64,000 nucleotides of DNA from Stramonita haemastoma (taxonomy: Eukaryota > Mollusca > Gastropoda > Neogastropoda > Muricidae): contig CM060318.1 in assembly GCA_030674155.1 (NCBI GenBank), positions 68,295,697 through 68,359,696 of the forward strand. Direction: 5' to 3'. The position numbers and the translations under genes were made by a program. Below, piece after piece: positions 53,701 through 63,814 of the stretch (position 1 is the stretch's first letter; every line of letters begins with the position of its first letter). Below the pieces are notes generated by a model. That model saw only the letters and a program-made list of their open reading frames with translations, made no database searches and was not told where the DNA came from.

Positions 53701-55000
53701 GAAAATGACAGACAAATTTATGTTACAGTACGGAAAAAGTATAGACAGTTATTAAAGGCCAAGCGCCAAGCATTCAGAAAACAAAAGGTAGAGTTTCTAG
53801 CAAACAATACTTCAAATTCAGCACTGTTTTGGAAAGAGCTTCGAGTTATGGGATGTGGTAACAGAAATCGAGTTACCAACAATAAAAATTCTATAGAGTG
53901 GGTTAATTATTTCAAAGAGGTATTTCAAAGCAATAAAGATATATTTAATAACTGTTTACGTACAGAAGTAGATTTGTTAGAAGAAAATGAACATGAACTA
54001 AACAGAGAAATTACAAAAGAGGAAATAAATACAGCTATACATAAACTGAAGTCTGGTAAGGCATGTGGGATTGATGAAATTACTGGGAAATGCTAAAAAA
54101 TGGAACTAGCCAAGCTAAACTGTTCATATTCAAGCTTTTTACTACTGTATTCAATAAAGGTATATATCCACAGATCTGGTCTAAAGCCATTATTATTCCA
54201 ATTTATAAAAAAAGGGATCCAGACCTAGTAGATAATTATAGAAGAATATCATTACTGAGTATTTTATCCAAATGTTATACTTCTATATTAAACGCAAGAT
54301 TGTATTCCTGGCTAGAAAATAATCACTTGATCTGTAAAAACCAAGCAGGTTTTAGGAAGAGATATTCAACAGTAGACCAGATTTTCAATTTATATTCAAT
54401 TGTCCAGAAGTGTACGTCCAAGAAAGGTAAAAACTGTATGTTGCTTTCGTTGATTTAAAAAAAGCCTTTGACTCGATTAAACATGATAAACTTTTGAACT
54501 GTATAAAAAGTCAGGGGATAAAGGGAAAATTTCTTGCTTCACTGTCAGCCATGTATAGCTCCTTATTATCTTGTATCCGAATGAATAGACAATTTTCAGA
54601 TTTTTTTTAATGTCCAGTAGGAGTCAGGCAAGGTTGTGTTCTAAGCCCCACGTTGTTTTCAATATTTATCAACCAGCTAGCTAATGATATCAATGAAAAA
54701 GGAAAACATGGGGTTCAGTTGCTACCCAATATCATGGATATTTTTATTCTGTTGTTTGCAGATGATGTTGCATTATTTTCAACAACCCCAGGAGGTTTGC
54801 AGCATCAATTAAACATTTTGAAAGACTTCTGTAATGATTTACAGTTAAGTGTTAACATTAATAAAACGAAGGTGATGGTCTTTAGGAAAGGTGGATTTCT
54901 GTCAAAACAGGAGCAATGGTATTACAATGGTATTAGGTTAGAAGTTGTAAATCAGTATTGCTATTTAGGGTTCAGTTTTACAACAAAGGTTAGCTGAAAA
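53674..55000 (+). pseudogene. LINE-J reverse transcriptase
   Basis: Segments in order: KKYRQLLKAKRQAFRKQKVE, ALFWKELRVMGCGNRNRV, KLKSGKACGIDEITG (53674-54093). After a one-base slip: SKAIIIPIYKKRDPDLVDNY, RRISLLSILSKCYTSILNAR, NQAGFRKRYSTVDQIFNLYS. After another slip: VDLKKAFDSINHDKLLNCIK, a stop in the middle of SDFF, VGVRQGCVLSPTLFSIFINQ, ILLFADDVALFSTTPGGLQH (the catalytic ADD) and VNINKTKVMVFRKGGFLS up to YCYLGFSF. Three frame slips and two stops inactivate it. Confidence 0.88.
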
Positions 55001-55940
55001 TTAGGTACAGAGCATTTAGTTACAAAAGGAAAGAAGGCAGTGGTTCAGTTAAATAAAGTCTTTCACAGGTATAAAGAGATGAATGCTAGTACCTTCTTTA
55101 AGATTTTCGACACTAAGATTCAGCCCATTTTATTGTAGTCATCAGAAATATGGGGCACAAACAGACTAGAACACATCGAGAAAATTCATTTGATGGCATG
55201 TAAAAGATTTTTAGGAGTACCTGTCAGAACACCCAATAAGATGGTATACAGATTTAGGTAGATATCCACTTTATGTCAATTCATGTACAAGAACTATTAA
55301 GTACTGGTTAAAACTATTGCAAATAGATCAAAACAGAATACCATATAATGCTTACTGCATGATGTTAGAGCTAGATAGAAATGGTAAATACTGCTGGATT
55401 TCAAAAATAAGGGAAATTTTGAGTGATACTGGTTTTAACATTGTTTGGATGCAACAAGGTGTTGGGGATGTAAAACTTTTCTTAGGTATGTTTAAGCAAA
55501 GATCAGTAGATATGTTCATTCAAGAATGGGATGGGACTATAAGATATAAAGATAGGTATGACAATTACAGATCATTTAAAAGTATTTTTGTAAAAAAAAA
55601 CAGTATATAAACTCTATTGATGTCTACTGCTTTCGAGTAGCAATCACACAAGCAAGATTTAATGTTCTACCCCTTAATAATAATGTATATAGATATAGTG
55701 AGAATGATCGAGAAAAAATGTGTCCTTTTTGTAAAACGAAAGTTGAAAATGAAGCCCACTTTCTTTGGGAATGTTGCATATACACTGGCTTAAGAGAAAA
55801 GTTCTTAAGTGAGTGTATCAACGTACCGTTGCCCGATCTGTTCAAAGCAACAAATGATGAGTACAGGCACAGTTTGTCAAGATATATTTTTCACTCTATT
55901 AATAAAATGAAGACAATGCTAATTCAAGATGTATATTGAA
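55000..55940 (+). pseudogene. LINE-J C-terminal region with CPFC...HFLWEC motif
   Basis: After a stop at 54995 the coding drift continues: SSEIWGTNRLEHIEKIHLMA, KRFLGVPVRTPNKMVY, then frame 55317-55610 with YCMMLELDRNGKYCWISKIR. Finally MCPFCKTKVENEAHFLWECC and YTGLREKFLSECIN end at 55937. The CxxC...H...C motif is a C-terminal zinc-binding feature known from several LINE clades. Confidence 0.78.
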
Positions 55941-56214
55941 AAACTGTTATGATTCGATGCGTAATTGATGTGCACGATTTCCACAATTTTCCCTAAACAT
56001 CATGTTTTTGTGATTTGGTTATGCTTGATACTAGAGTCATAATCATGATTTAGAATAACATGTGTTTTGCTTCTTTGATCAGTTATGAATCAAACCTTTT
56101 GTGCATTTTTTTTGCCAGTTATATGAATGAACCCTTTATTACATCCCAAGCCCATGAAATGTATTGTGGTCCATGGCCAATGTACATTAAATCATTTCAG
56201 TGTTCAGTGTTCAG

Positions 56215-56215
56215 C

Positions 56216-56304
<89 letters not shown>
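56215..56304 (+). repeat. (CT)n tail of LINE-J
   Basis: About 45 CT units directly following the LINE-J terminus. Confidence 0.97.
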
Positions 56305-56307
<3 letters not shown>

Positions 56308-56375
56308 TATGATAGCATTTATTTTCTACAGAATTTATCTATGTACAAATCTCCCATTGCTGCGAGTTCTTTACA

Positions 56376-56691
56376 TGTGCTGCATGCACGTTTCAGATGG
56401 GACCGTAGTTTATCATTTCCTCCAAACGGCAGGTATCCTGAAGGTATCTTCAAGGTCAGGTGGACAGGAGAAAGGTTCAGCTTTGAGTCAATTCCAAGTC
56501 AGGATCTCTGGCTGTCTGGATGGGTGCGTTACTTACAGACCAGTGATCCACACCAGTCTTACACTCTGTGTCATGCGCCCCAAAACAAAACTTTTCCCTT
56601 GACAAACAACTGTGGCTTAATAGTTCCCCCTCAGTTCAAAGTGATAATTATTACCAAGTCAAAAACTGAAACAACAAGGAGACCTGTCTGA
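56376..56691 (+). other. unassigned open frame, possible exon
   Basis: An open frame from the (CT)n to TGA at 56689-56691 has a protein-like stretch: SFPPNGRYPEGIFKVRWTGE, SIPSQDLWLSGWVRYLQTSD, HAPQNKTFPLTNNCGLIVPP. A pyrimidine-rich ACGTTTCAG lies at 56385-56395 and could be an acceptor. The minus strand is full of stops here. I do not recognise the domain. It lies outside the two mapped exons of the minus-strand sugar-transferase gene and has opposite sense. Confidence 0.35.
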
Positions 56692-56694
56692 CAA

Positions 56695-57150
56695 ATTAAT
56701 AGAAGTCAAATGGAACTCTCATGCAGGACTTTGCATGAAAAACTTAAAAACTCGCATCTCCCTTGCAATCCCCATTTAAGTAACATGGACAGACGAAAAT
56801 GTGACAGGAAAGATAAAACATTTTATTTTTGGGGTGGGGGGGATGTACAAGGGTCTGTACAGAGGAGGGGGGGGGGGGAGGGGTAGGGGGGACCAGAATT
56901 CAGTAAATATTGGAATGTAATTGGCTGCCCAATAAAACAACATGACTATCTAGCTGCTTTGATACAAAGAGCTAGTGGTAGGGAAATACCAAAAGCAACG
57001 ACAGGAACTAAAATCTCAGTCCAGTTTCATCAAAGTATTATCTAAGTTTTGCCAAAGCAGAGGGATGTATTTTTTCCCAAAACACGTTTTTATGTTGGCG
57101 AACCCAAAATAGGGAAGGGACCAATTTTCAGCTAGGTGGTCTAGGGGAAT
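56695..57150. other. no recognisable gene
   Basis: Contains a G-rich block at 56835-56900 with several runs of five or more G. No supported frame. Confidence 0.45.
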
Positions 57151-57154
57151 AGAT

Positions 57155-57497
57155 TTGATTTTTTTCTTTTTCTTTTATATCGAGGATAATGGAATAAGCA
57201 CTCTTGTGCTTTTTTACATCCAGTCCCCGTGTGTATGCAGTTTTGTAAATGTCATCTGTTCCCACCGGCACATGATGGCCTACTCTTACGAAAAGTGGAA
57301 CAGGATTTAACGTGCGCAAGATGTTTTGCATGCGTTCGCACACGGGGCCTCGGTTTAAAGTCTCATCTGAAGGACTTTTGGGGAGAGTGGAGTCAGCACT
57401 GATGTTAACTCCAGGAGAAAAATCTCCTCGACCGGACTCGAACCCGGGTCGTCAAATTGCCAGCGCAATGTTCTGACCACTAGGCTATTGAGGCCTC
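57155..57497 (-). mobile_element. SINE-A, full-length copy
   Basis: Complement of the full unit. Inverted B box GGACTCGAACC (57434-57444) and inverted A box CCACTAGGCTA (57478-57488) lie at the right; the A-rich tail (plus-strand T-rich) is at the left, 57155-57178. It lies downstream of exon 57744-58053 of the sugar-transferase gene, in the same sense. A second tRNA-like scrap (CTCTGACCACTGAGCTATCC, 57553-57572) follows 60 bases on. Confidence 0.9.
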
Positions 57498-57743
57498 CTC
57501 CACTTGGTAACCCTGCTCAATTCTGATTAACTTCAGCTTGGGGAAAGCAAGTGCTCTGACCACTGAGCTATCCCGTCCCCACGAGCTATTCCTCCCACAG
57601 AGGGCTATGAAGGCTAGGCAACAATATAGAGGAGCCACACAGAGATATCTTACCTTTTTTCATCGGAATCTAACTGAACATCACTCTTAAGGAATCCAGA
57701 ATACTACAGTAGTACATGAAGATGGAGTATTTAAAATACTAAC

Positions 57744-58053
57744 CATCAGTCGATTGTCCACGTACATGAGATGAGGATACAGCTCGTAGGTCCGATACGA
57801 CATCTCCAGGGAGTTATATCCCCAGCTGTGGTCCCGAAAATCTTTGTGAGTTTGCAGGTAGTAATATAACCACCGGGCCCCAGGTCTGACCAGCATGACT
57901 CCTAGATTGAAGGTTGTGGGAAATTCTCTGTTCTGTGTAAGCCAGTCATTGCAAACCACAAGTGGATTGGACAGCAGAGAGTCTGGCACGTAAGATGTCC
58001 AGACCACATCAAAGTCTTGGTATGCTCCTCCATATTTGTACATTACCTGGTAC
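57744..58053 (-). CDS. sugar-transferase exon with DXD-type motif (GT32-like)
   Basis: Minus-strand internal exon of 310 bases. The acceptor is TATGTCCACAG before G at 58053; the donor GTTAGT follows ATG at 57744. It encodes YQVMYKYGGAYQDFDVVW, where GGxYxDFD is the DXD-type nucleotide-sugar/Mn-binding motif, then VCNDWLTQNREFP, FNLGVMLVRPGARWLYYYLQ, WGYNSLEMSYRTYELYP and HLMYVDNRL. This is the second half of the catalytic domain of GT32-like Golgi transferases (the alpha-1,4-GlcNAc/galactosyltransferase fold group). The exon starts in phase 2 and fits the upstream exon exactly: the split AG/G codon gives Arg, and the ISD-VM-R to GG spacing equals that of the family. Donor sugar and acceptor cannot be told. 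The last coding exon to the left was not found; the transcription unit continues leftwards. Confidence 0.85.
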
Positions 58054-58176
58054 CTGTGGACATAGAGTATGTCAGCAACCTGTCCAATGTCTAAAGTCAC
58101 TCCAGTAATTTGCAAACGTGTTATGATGCATCATTCAGAGTCTGTAGTGATTAACCAAGTAGTTGAGAATACCACA

Positions 58177-58180
<4 letters not shown>

Positions 58181-58273
<93 letters not shown>
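58181..58273 (+). repeat. (CT)n microsatellite
   Basis: About 46 CT units in the intron between the two mapped exons, ending at the LINE-R duplicate. Confidence 0.97.
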
Positions 58274-58275
58274 GG

Positions 58276-58464
58276 GTTTGTTGCATAGTTGTAGGAATTT
58301 AGGTGTGACCCAAGGATTTTTGACAGGTCAATGTTTGCCAAGAAGTTCGCTTGCTGTTTCAGTCACTGGTGTGCTGAAACTATCCATCAAGGTATCTATA
58401 ACTGTATCATCTGAGTCTATCAGAGTAAGTGCTGCGAACTTCCCACCTATCCTTGCCTGGAAAA
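58276..58464 (-). repeat. 189-bp duplicate of an LINE-R segment (left copy)
   Basis: Nearly identical to 59027-59214 in the same orientation, with few differences (TCAATGTTTGCC against TCAATTTGGCC; CTATCC against CCATCC). In the minus direction it codes the endonuclease C-terminal linker of LINE-R. It is directly followed by a SINE-A 3' end. Confidence 0.93.
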
Positions 58465-58577
58465 CAGATGACACTTACAAAACTGCATACACACGGGGAC
58501 TGGATGTAAAAAAGCACAAGAGTGCTTATTCCATTATCCTAGATATAAAAGAATAAATCAAATCAAATCAAATCTCT
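58460..58577 (+). mobile_element. SINE-A 3' end with (ATCAA)n tail, joined to LINE-R duplicate
   Basis: AACAGATGACACTTACAAAA, CTGCATACACACGGGGACTG, GTGCTTATTCCATTATCCTA and AATAAATCAAATCAAATC. The join to the LINE-R duplicate is at GGAAAACAGATGAC, where both sequences share AA(A)CAGATGAC-like bases. Confidence 0.88.
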
Positions 58578-58584
58578 CTCTCTA

Positions 58585-60345
58585 TCTATCTGGAATGTTG
58601 TCACCCCTTGCCGACCTTCCCTGTTTTCAGTGATCTCACTGCTGTTTCAACTTCTTCTCACAGAATAGGTTGACTGTTTGCATCTGTGCTTGTGGGGACA
58701 TTGAGGATTTCTGAATCTCCTGTGGTTTTACAGGTCGAAGCAGTATTCTGTCCATCTGTTCAGAATATCTTGGTCATCAGTGAGGTACTTCCCATTTTTG
58801 TCTTGGATTGTTGAGCTTCTTCCCTGTTTTGTGCCAGTCACGTGTTTCACCAGTTGATATGCTTTCTTGCTGTTGTTTTTCTAGATGTTTTCTTCAATGT
58901 TCTGGCACTGTTCACCAATCCTTTTCTCGTTTGCTTCTGTCGTGGACTTCCTTATTCTTTTATTGAGTGTCCCATATTGTTCTGCTCTTTCTTCTTTTTC
59001 ATTTTTCTTTTTCTTTAACTCTCTCCGTTTGTTGCATAGTTGTAGGAATTTAGGTGTGACCCAAGGATTTTTGACAGGTCAATTTGGCCAAGAAGTTCGC
59101 TTGCTGTTTCAGTCACTGGTGTGCTGAAACCATCCATCAAGGTATCTATAACTGTATCATCTGAGTCTATCAGAGTGAGTGCTGCGAACTTCCCACCTAT
59201 CCTTGCCTGGAAAATTGTCTGCTACCTCTGAATCCTTCAGCATCTCAACGTCAAACTTGATCCTGATGTTGTTCTGCTTGTGAGTGTTTTTGAGGCAGAG
59301 TCGGAATGTCATTATTACCAGATCATGGTCACTCCCTATGTCTGCTCCTGGAAAGCTTTGTGTCTGTGCAGTGTTTACACTAGACCTAAATCATCTCTTC
59401 ACCATGATATAATCTATTTGGTTGTGGTGTTCACCATTTGGGCTATGCCATATACATCTTCTGGAATTTTTTTTATGAGGGCCAAGTGTATTCACTGCCT
59501 GGAGATTGCTGTTACTGGCAAACTCCAGGAGTCTCAAGCCTCTTTCATTTCTTGCTTTGTTGCAGTGTGTTCCACAAATTCCCTCCCAGTCTTTGTAGGC
59601 ATCTACTCCTATCTTGGCATTCCAGTCACCTTGTTCAACAAGGATGTCTTTCTTGGGAATTTGATCTAGAACTACTTGTAGTTGGTCATAGAATTCTTCT
59701 ATGGCTTCATCCGTGCAGTCTGACGTAGGGGAGTATGCCTGTACTACTGTGATGTTGAAGGGATTGCTCTAAAGCGGATGGTAATAAATCTGATGGACAC
59801 TGGCTGACAGCTTATGACAGTGTTCACGATGTCCTTGTGAATGAAGAACTCACACCGTGTTCATGCTTATCCTGTTTTCAAGTGAAGTATATTTAATTAT
59901 TTTTGTGGTCTTCCTGGGTCGTTGTTTCTCCCATGTTTTTTCGCCTTACTTCATAGAGCCCAAGGATGTGCCATTGGTATCTGGCCATCTCATGTTTTAT
60001 TTCTTCCACTTTGCCTGTGGCTCTTAGTGTTCGTACACCCAAAGAACCAATGGTGATGTAGTTTCTGGCACAGATCTTGCTGCGTTGCACACCAGTAGCA
60101 TAATTTCTACCTCTGTCCTGATTTGCAACAGAAGGCATGGTCCTTGGTTACCTGGGCGACGACCAATCCGGTATGCAGATTCCGTTTGTTTTCTTCATGG
60201 GTGTGTCTTGGGCAAATCAAACCTAGCAGAGCCCATCCCTCTCCAAGTCGGGATTTTTTTGGTTGGGTTTACTCCCCACATGTGGCAGGTAGTGCAAGGT
60301 TACATGTTACCAATAGCTGAGGAAGCTTCTGACCTGTCTAAATAT
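58585..60345 (-). pseudogene. LINE-R 5' half: 5' leader, endonuclease and RT entry
   Basis: Minus-strand frames: a leader with AQVTKDHAFCCKSGQR (60.15 kb), then IGSLGVRTLRATGKVEEIKH and MARYQWHILGLYEVRRKNMG (endonuclease start, 59.9-60.1 kb). Further on come PVSIRFITIRLRAIPFNITV, AYSPTSDCTDEAIEEFYDQL, a GDWNAKIG block, IDYIMVKRRFRSSVNTAQT, GADIGSDHDLVIMTFRLCL (catalytic DH) and, after the endonuclease, QLVKHVTGTKQGRSSTIQDK, ILNRWTEYC. It ends at the VRSLKTGK-type RT entry near 58.6 kb. It is complementary in content to the RT half at 30.1-31.4 kb. Stops and frameshifts are present. It lies in the sugar-transferase intron in the same sense. Confidence 0.87.
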
Positions 60346-60348
60346 ATA

Positions 60349-60452
60349 TGAATATACATACATACATACATACATACATACATACATACATACATACATA
60401 CATACATACATACATACATACATACATACATACATACATACATACATACATG
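60349..60452 (+). repeat. (CATA)n microsatellite
   Basis: About 25 CATA units, upstream of the 5' leader of the LINE-R copy. Confidence 0.96.
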
Positions 60453-60657
60453 ATATATATGGGCAGATGACAAAATTATCACAAAAAACAGCATGCACAC
60501 AAGTGTCGTGTTAAGACACCATCCCTGAAGAAAAATCGGGGAGTTGGAGTCCCAGGGCGGCTCAGGGCTGTATATGGCAACGTTCTGGTGGCTCCTGCGA
60601 CAGTACTGGAACCATTTGTATCGGTCATTGCCTTTCCAATGGATCATTCCAGTGGCT

Positions 60658-60660
60658 GTG

Positions 60661-60706
<46 letters not shown>

Positions 60707-60708
60707 GG
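60658..60708 (+). repeat. (GA)n microsatellite
   Basis: About 24 GA units with one GG shift and a closing G-run. Confidence 0.95.
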
Positions 60709-60819
60709 GGGGTGTCTGCTGCATGGATAACAGTTTGACCCTCCGTACTTACTTACCCAGGCTTTGCGCTCTAAAGACTAGAGCACAACTCCATAGTCTT
60801 CCGAGACTGATGGGTGCCT

Positions 60820-60958
<139 letters not shown>

Positions 60959-60970
60959 ATGTGTGTGTGT

Positions 60971-61330
60971 TTATTTTATTTTATTTATTTATTTATTATT
61001 TTAATTCTTTTATATCGAGGATAATGGGATAAGCACTCATGCGCTTTTTTCATCCAGTCCCCGTGTGTATGCAGTTTGGTAAATCTTGTCATCTGTTCCC
61101 ACCGCACACAATGGCCTGCTCTTACGAAAAAGCGGAACAGGATTTAACGTGTGCGCAAGATGTTCTGCGTGCGTTCGCACACGGGGCCTCGGTTTACAGT
61201 CTTATCCGAAAGACTTTCTGGGAGAGTAGAGTCAGCACTGAACTCCAGAGGAAAAATCCCCTCCAACGGGAATCGAACTCGGGTCGTCAAATTGCCAGCG
61301 CAATGTTCTGACCACTAGGCTAACCCGTCC

Positions 61331-61334
<4 letters not shown>
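60971..61334 (-). mobile_element. SINE-A, full-length copy
   Basis: Complement of the unit with T-rich tail at 60971-61010. Inverted B box GAATCGAACTC (61270-61280) and inverted A box CCACTAGGCTA (61312-61322) lie at the right, next to a (GT)n tract. It lies in the sugar-transferase intron. Confidence 0.9.

Positions 61335-61393
<59 letters not shown>
61332..61393 (+). repeat. (GT)n microsatellite
   Basis: About 30 GT units directly beside the SINE-A head. Confidence 0.97.
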
Positions 61394-61398
<5 letters not shown>

Positions 61399-61684
61399 AC
61401 TTGTCTTTTTGCATTCTCGAACATATAAGCAAACCGATTTTGAAAGTGAGTACCGCGGCTGTGCGTGTATGTATCCTAACAAGATGACTTAATTGAATTC
61501 TCCTCTAACTCCTTGAATAGTTATTAGAACATTGCACTCATTTTTTTTCAGGCAGTGAATAGTGGGCCAGTTGACTGTGATAGAGCCAAACTTTTTCCAG
61601 GTGGCAGGGTGCATGGTAGAGAGCTCTGTGCAATTCATAACAATGGCCAGAGCTTGTTTGCCCTTCTAGGAAGTGTGGATTGAG

Positions 61685-61915
61685 TTTTAACATGTGTGCA
61701 GAATTTTCTTTGTGTGTTGCCACATGGATTTTGGTCTGTTGTTTCATCTGGATGACTTTCTGGGGAGTGGAGTCTGTGCCAATATTAACTTCATGGAAAC
61801 AAAGCCTGACCCAAACAGACACCTCAACAATCAGTTGACTCTGCAGTCTCAGCAGCTGTTAGGTCATGACTTAGTTGCTGTATCCACAGTGCTATTCTAC
61901 CACTCAACCCCCTGT
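61685..61915 (-). mobile_element. ancient SINE-A-like copy
   Basis: Antisense words in SINE-A order: AACATGTGTGCAGAATTTTC, GCCACATGGATTTTGGTCTG, TTTCATCTGGATGACTTTCT, GGGGAGTGGAGTC, ATATTAACTTCATGGAAACA and, where the head should be, CTGTTAGGTCATGAC and CTACCACTCAACCCCCTG. Divergence is high; the A and B boxes are lost. Confidence 0.6.
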
Positions 61916-61966
61916 CAAAATGAATGGCTTTAGTTGTTATCAACACAGTGTACAGTGTTCACTCAC

Positions 61967-62713
61967 CTCATAACGTCACTAATATGTTGTACTAATTTGA
62001 TCTTTTGCTGAAATACACTCCCACGTGTTTCCAACTTCACCACTGTCACGTTTTCTTTAGCCAGCTCTTTCCACCACCTCCCTGAAGGCTCCTCGTTCGT
62101 GTGGATGTACACATGATGAAAGCCAGCCACGTACAGTGCACTCAGAACAGATAAGTACTGACTGAATGGAAAGTCCTGTTTATAAAGTCTGCTCTGGGTC
62201 TTAAATCTCAGAAAATGGGAGATTCTGGGGATGAGGTTGTTGGGGTCCCGTTCTGGTGTCATTGGCCCACGCCTGCCATAGAAATATAAGCGAGCTACCT
62301 GGGCGAAGGATGTGTTGGCAAACATGATGTCACGGGGAAACACATTGCCAGGCACAGCGACACAGAACTGATCATGTGGGGAGAGAGTGAATTTGTCAAC
62401 AGATGGACACCCTGGCTTAGCTGTTCTGGCAGTGTTAATGCTCTCAAAATAAGCTTCTTTCTGCTCATTACTAAACTCTTTTTTGGCAATGATGACTCCA
62501 CTGGTTTTATCTGCTGTGTTTGAAAAAGCAAACCACAGATCAGTGTTCAGTGACCGCCTTTAAGAGCAGGAGACAACACGATGCCTTCACCAACAAAAAT
62601 ACCTCCACTGTTTGACAAAAATCCTAGAACAGTCTTAAGCATGTCCGGTGATCCACATGTGTGTTTGACGACAGTTTCCTCATTTCCAGACCTGGTAGGC
62701 TGGAGATCACATC
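61967..62713 (-). CDS. sugar-transferase exon, N-terminal catalytic half (GT32-like), one frame break
   Basis: Minus-strand exon. The acceptor TTCTTTACAG precedes G at 62713; the consensus donor GTGAGT follows AG at 61967. The first part codes CDLQPTRSGNEETVVKHTCG, DMLKTVLGFLSNSGGIFVGE and GIVLSPALK. Then a one-base slip at the A-run 62559-62561 shifts the frame, which continues NTDLWFAFSNTADKTSGVII, GCPSVDKFTLSPHDQFCVAV, PRDIMFANTSFAQVARLYFY, LIPRISHFLRF, FPFSQYLSVLSALYVAGFHH, YIHTNEEPSGRWWKELAKEN and IKLVQHISDVM. The IPxIxHFxxF, FxxYLSVxSA and HxxxEPxGxWW blocks are those of GT32-like transferases. The exon ends in phase 2, matching the exon at 58053. The slip is either a disabling mutation or an assembly error. 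No signal-anchor exon was found within 1.3 kb to the right. Confidence 0.85.
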
Positions 62714-62719
62714 CTGTAA

Positions 62720-63810
62720 AGAACAATAAGTAACCTTGATCACTTCACCTCTTGTACATTAGATGTTTTATCTGCAACATTGATTTTATGGCAGTTACTA
62801 AGACATGACAACTGAAGGCTGTTACGTGAGAAAGTACTCTTTGTTATTACTTTTAAGCTATACAAGATTTGTCATGATAATTGAAACGGCACCAACAATT
62901 AGTTGTTGTTATCTTTAGTATATTCAATGTTTATATTATTTCTTTCTATTGTTAATGTGGAAATTATTACGAGATTCCTTCTACTACAGTGACTTAACTA
63001 GATTTGATTGGATTTCTTCCCTCTTTTGAGGATTTAAGGATGTATTCCATTAAAACGTTCAGGCAGAATAACAAGCCTGCTGCATCCCATCTCGTATAGA
63101 TGGCAGACTGCATGTTGGGCACATTCATGTTTGCTATAGCAACTGACATACCTGACTACACTTCCACGAATGTGGTTGGGTTTTTAACGTGTGCAGAAAA
63201 TTTGTGATTTTTGACAAATGGGGCTTCTGTCTAGAGGTCATTTTTATTTTTAAAATTGCATTCAGCATTTTTTCTAATAACAGGAACGGTAAATTTCATA
63301 CACACGTCTATCTGGAGTTTCTTTCAAGGAATTGCAAGGGATTTCAGTCAAAGGTAATGTTAACTGCAGAGAAGTCTCCTGAAAAGGACACCTTAGTGGT
63401 GACTTGACCCTGACCTCACAAGTAACCACCAGTAAGTCAATGATGATAATAATTACAATGATAATAATGTTAATGATACTGATGATTGTAATGAACATGA
63501 CAATGATGATTATGATGATAATGATGATATTTTAACATTTCCTTTGTGCGTTTTATTAAAATCAATTTAGGTCAAAGTGCATCACACATGGGTATAATTG
63601 TAAAAACTACTTTATATTCATTGTCTTGCTGTACACCTTCCACCTCACAGCATTCACTTACTACAAGCAACAACAACAACAACATGAAACGGCCAAATGA
63701 AGCTGTCACTAAACGATAGGGATGACAAGTATATCCTTAAAATGAATTTTGCATATAAAAATCTTTAAATATATATACATAAAAAAATCACATATTGAAC
63801 ATATTCCAAA
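62720..63810. other. no recognisable gene; low-complexity GAT/AAT tract
   Basis: The intron upstream of the exon ending at 62713. A (GATAAT/GATGAT)n-like stretch at 63440-63535 gives an isoleucine-rich frame on the minus strand, which is an artefact. Antisense SINE-A-like words (TTTTTAACGTGTGCAGAAAA at 63181) hint at another very old SINE. Confidence 0.45.
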
Positions 63811-63814
63811 AGTA

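Noticed and set aside
57744..58115. Extending the sugar-transferase exon upstream to include GQVADILYVHR
   Set aside because: It looks like the family's SDIxR word but would add three residues before GGxYxD. The splice junction from 61967 supplies ISDVMR with exact spacing, so the upstream part is intron.
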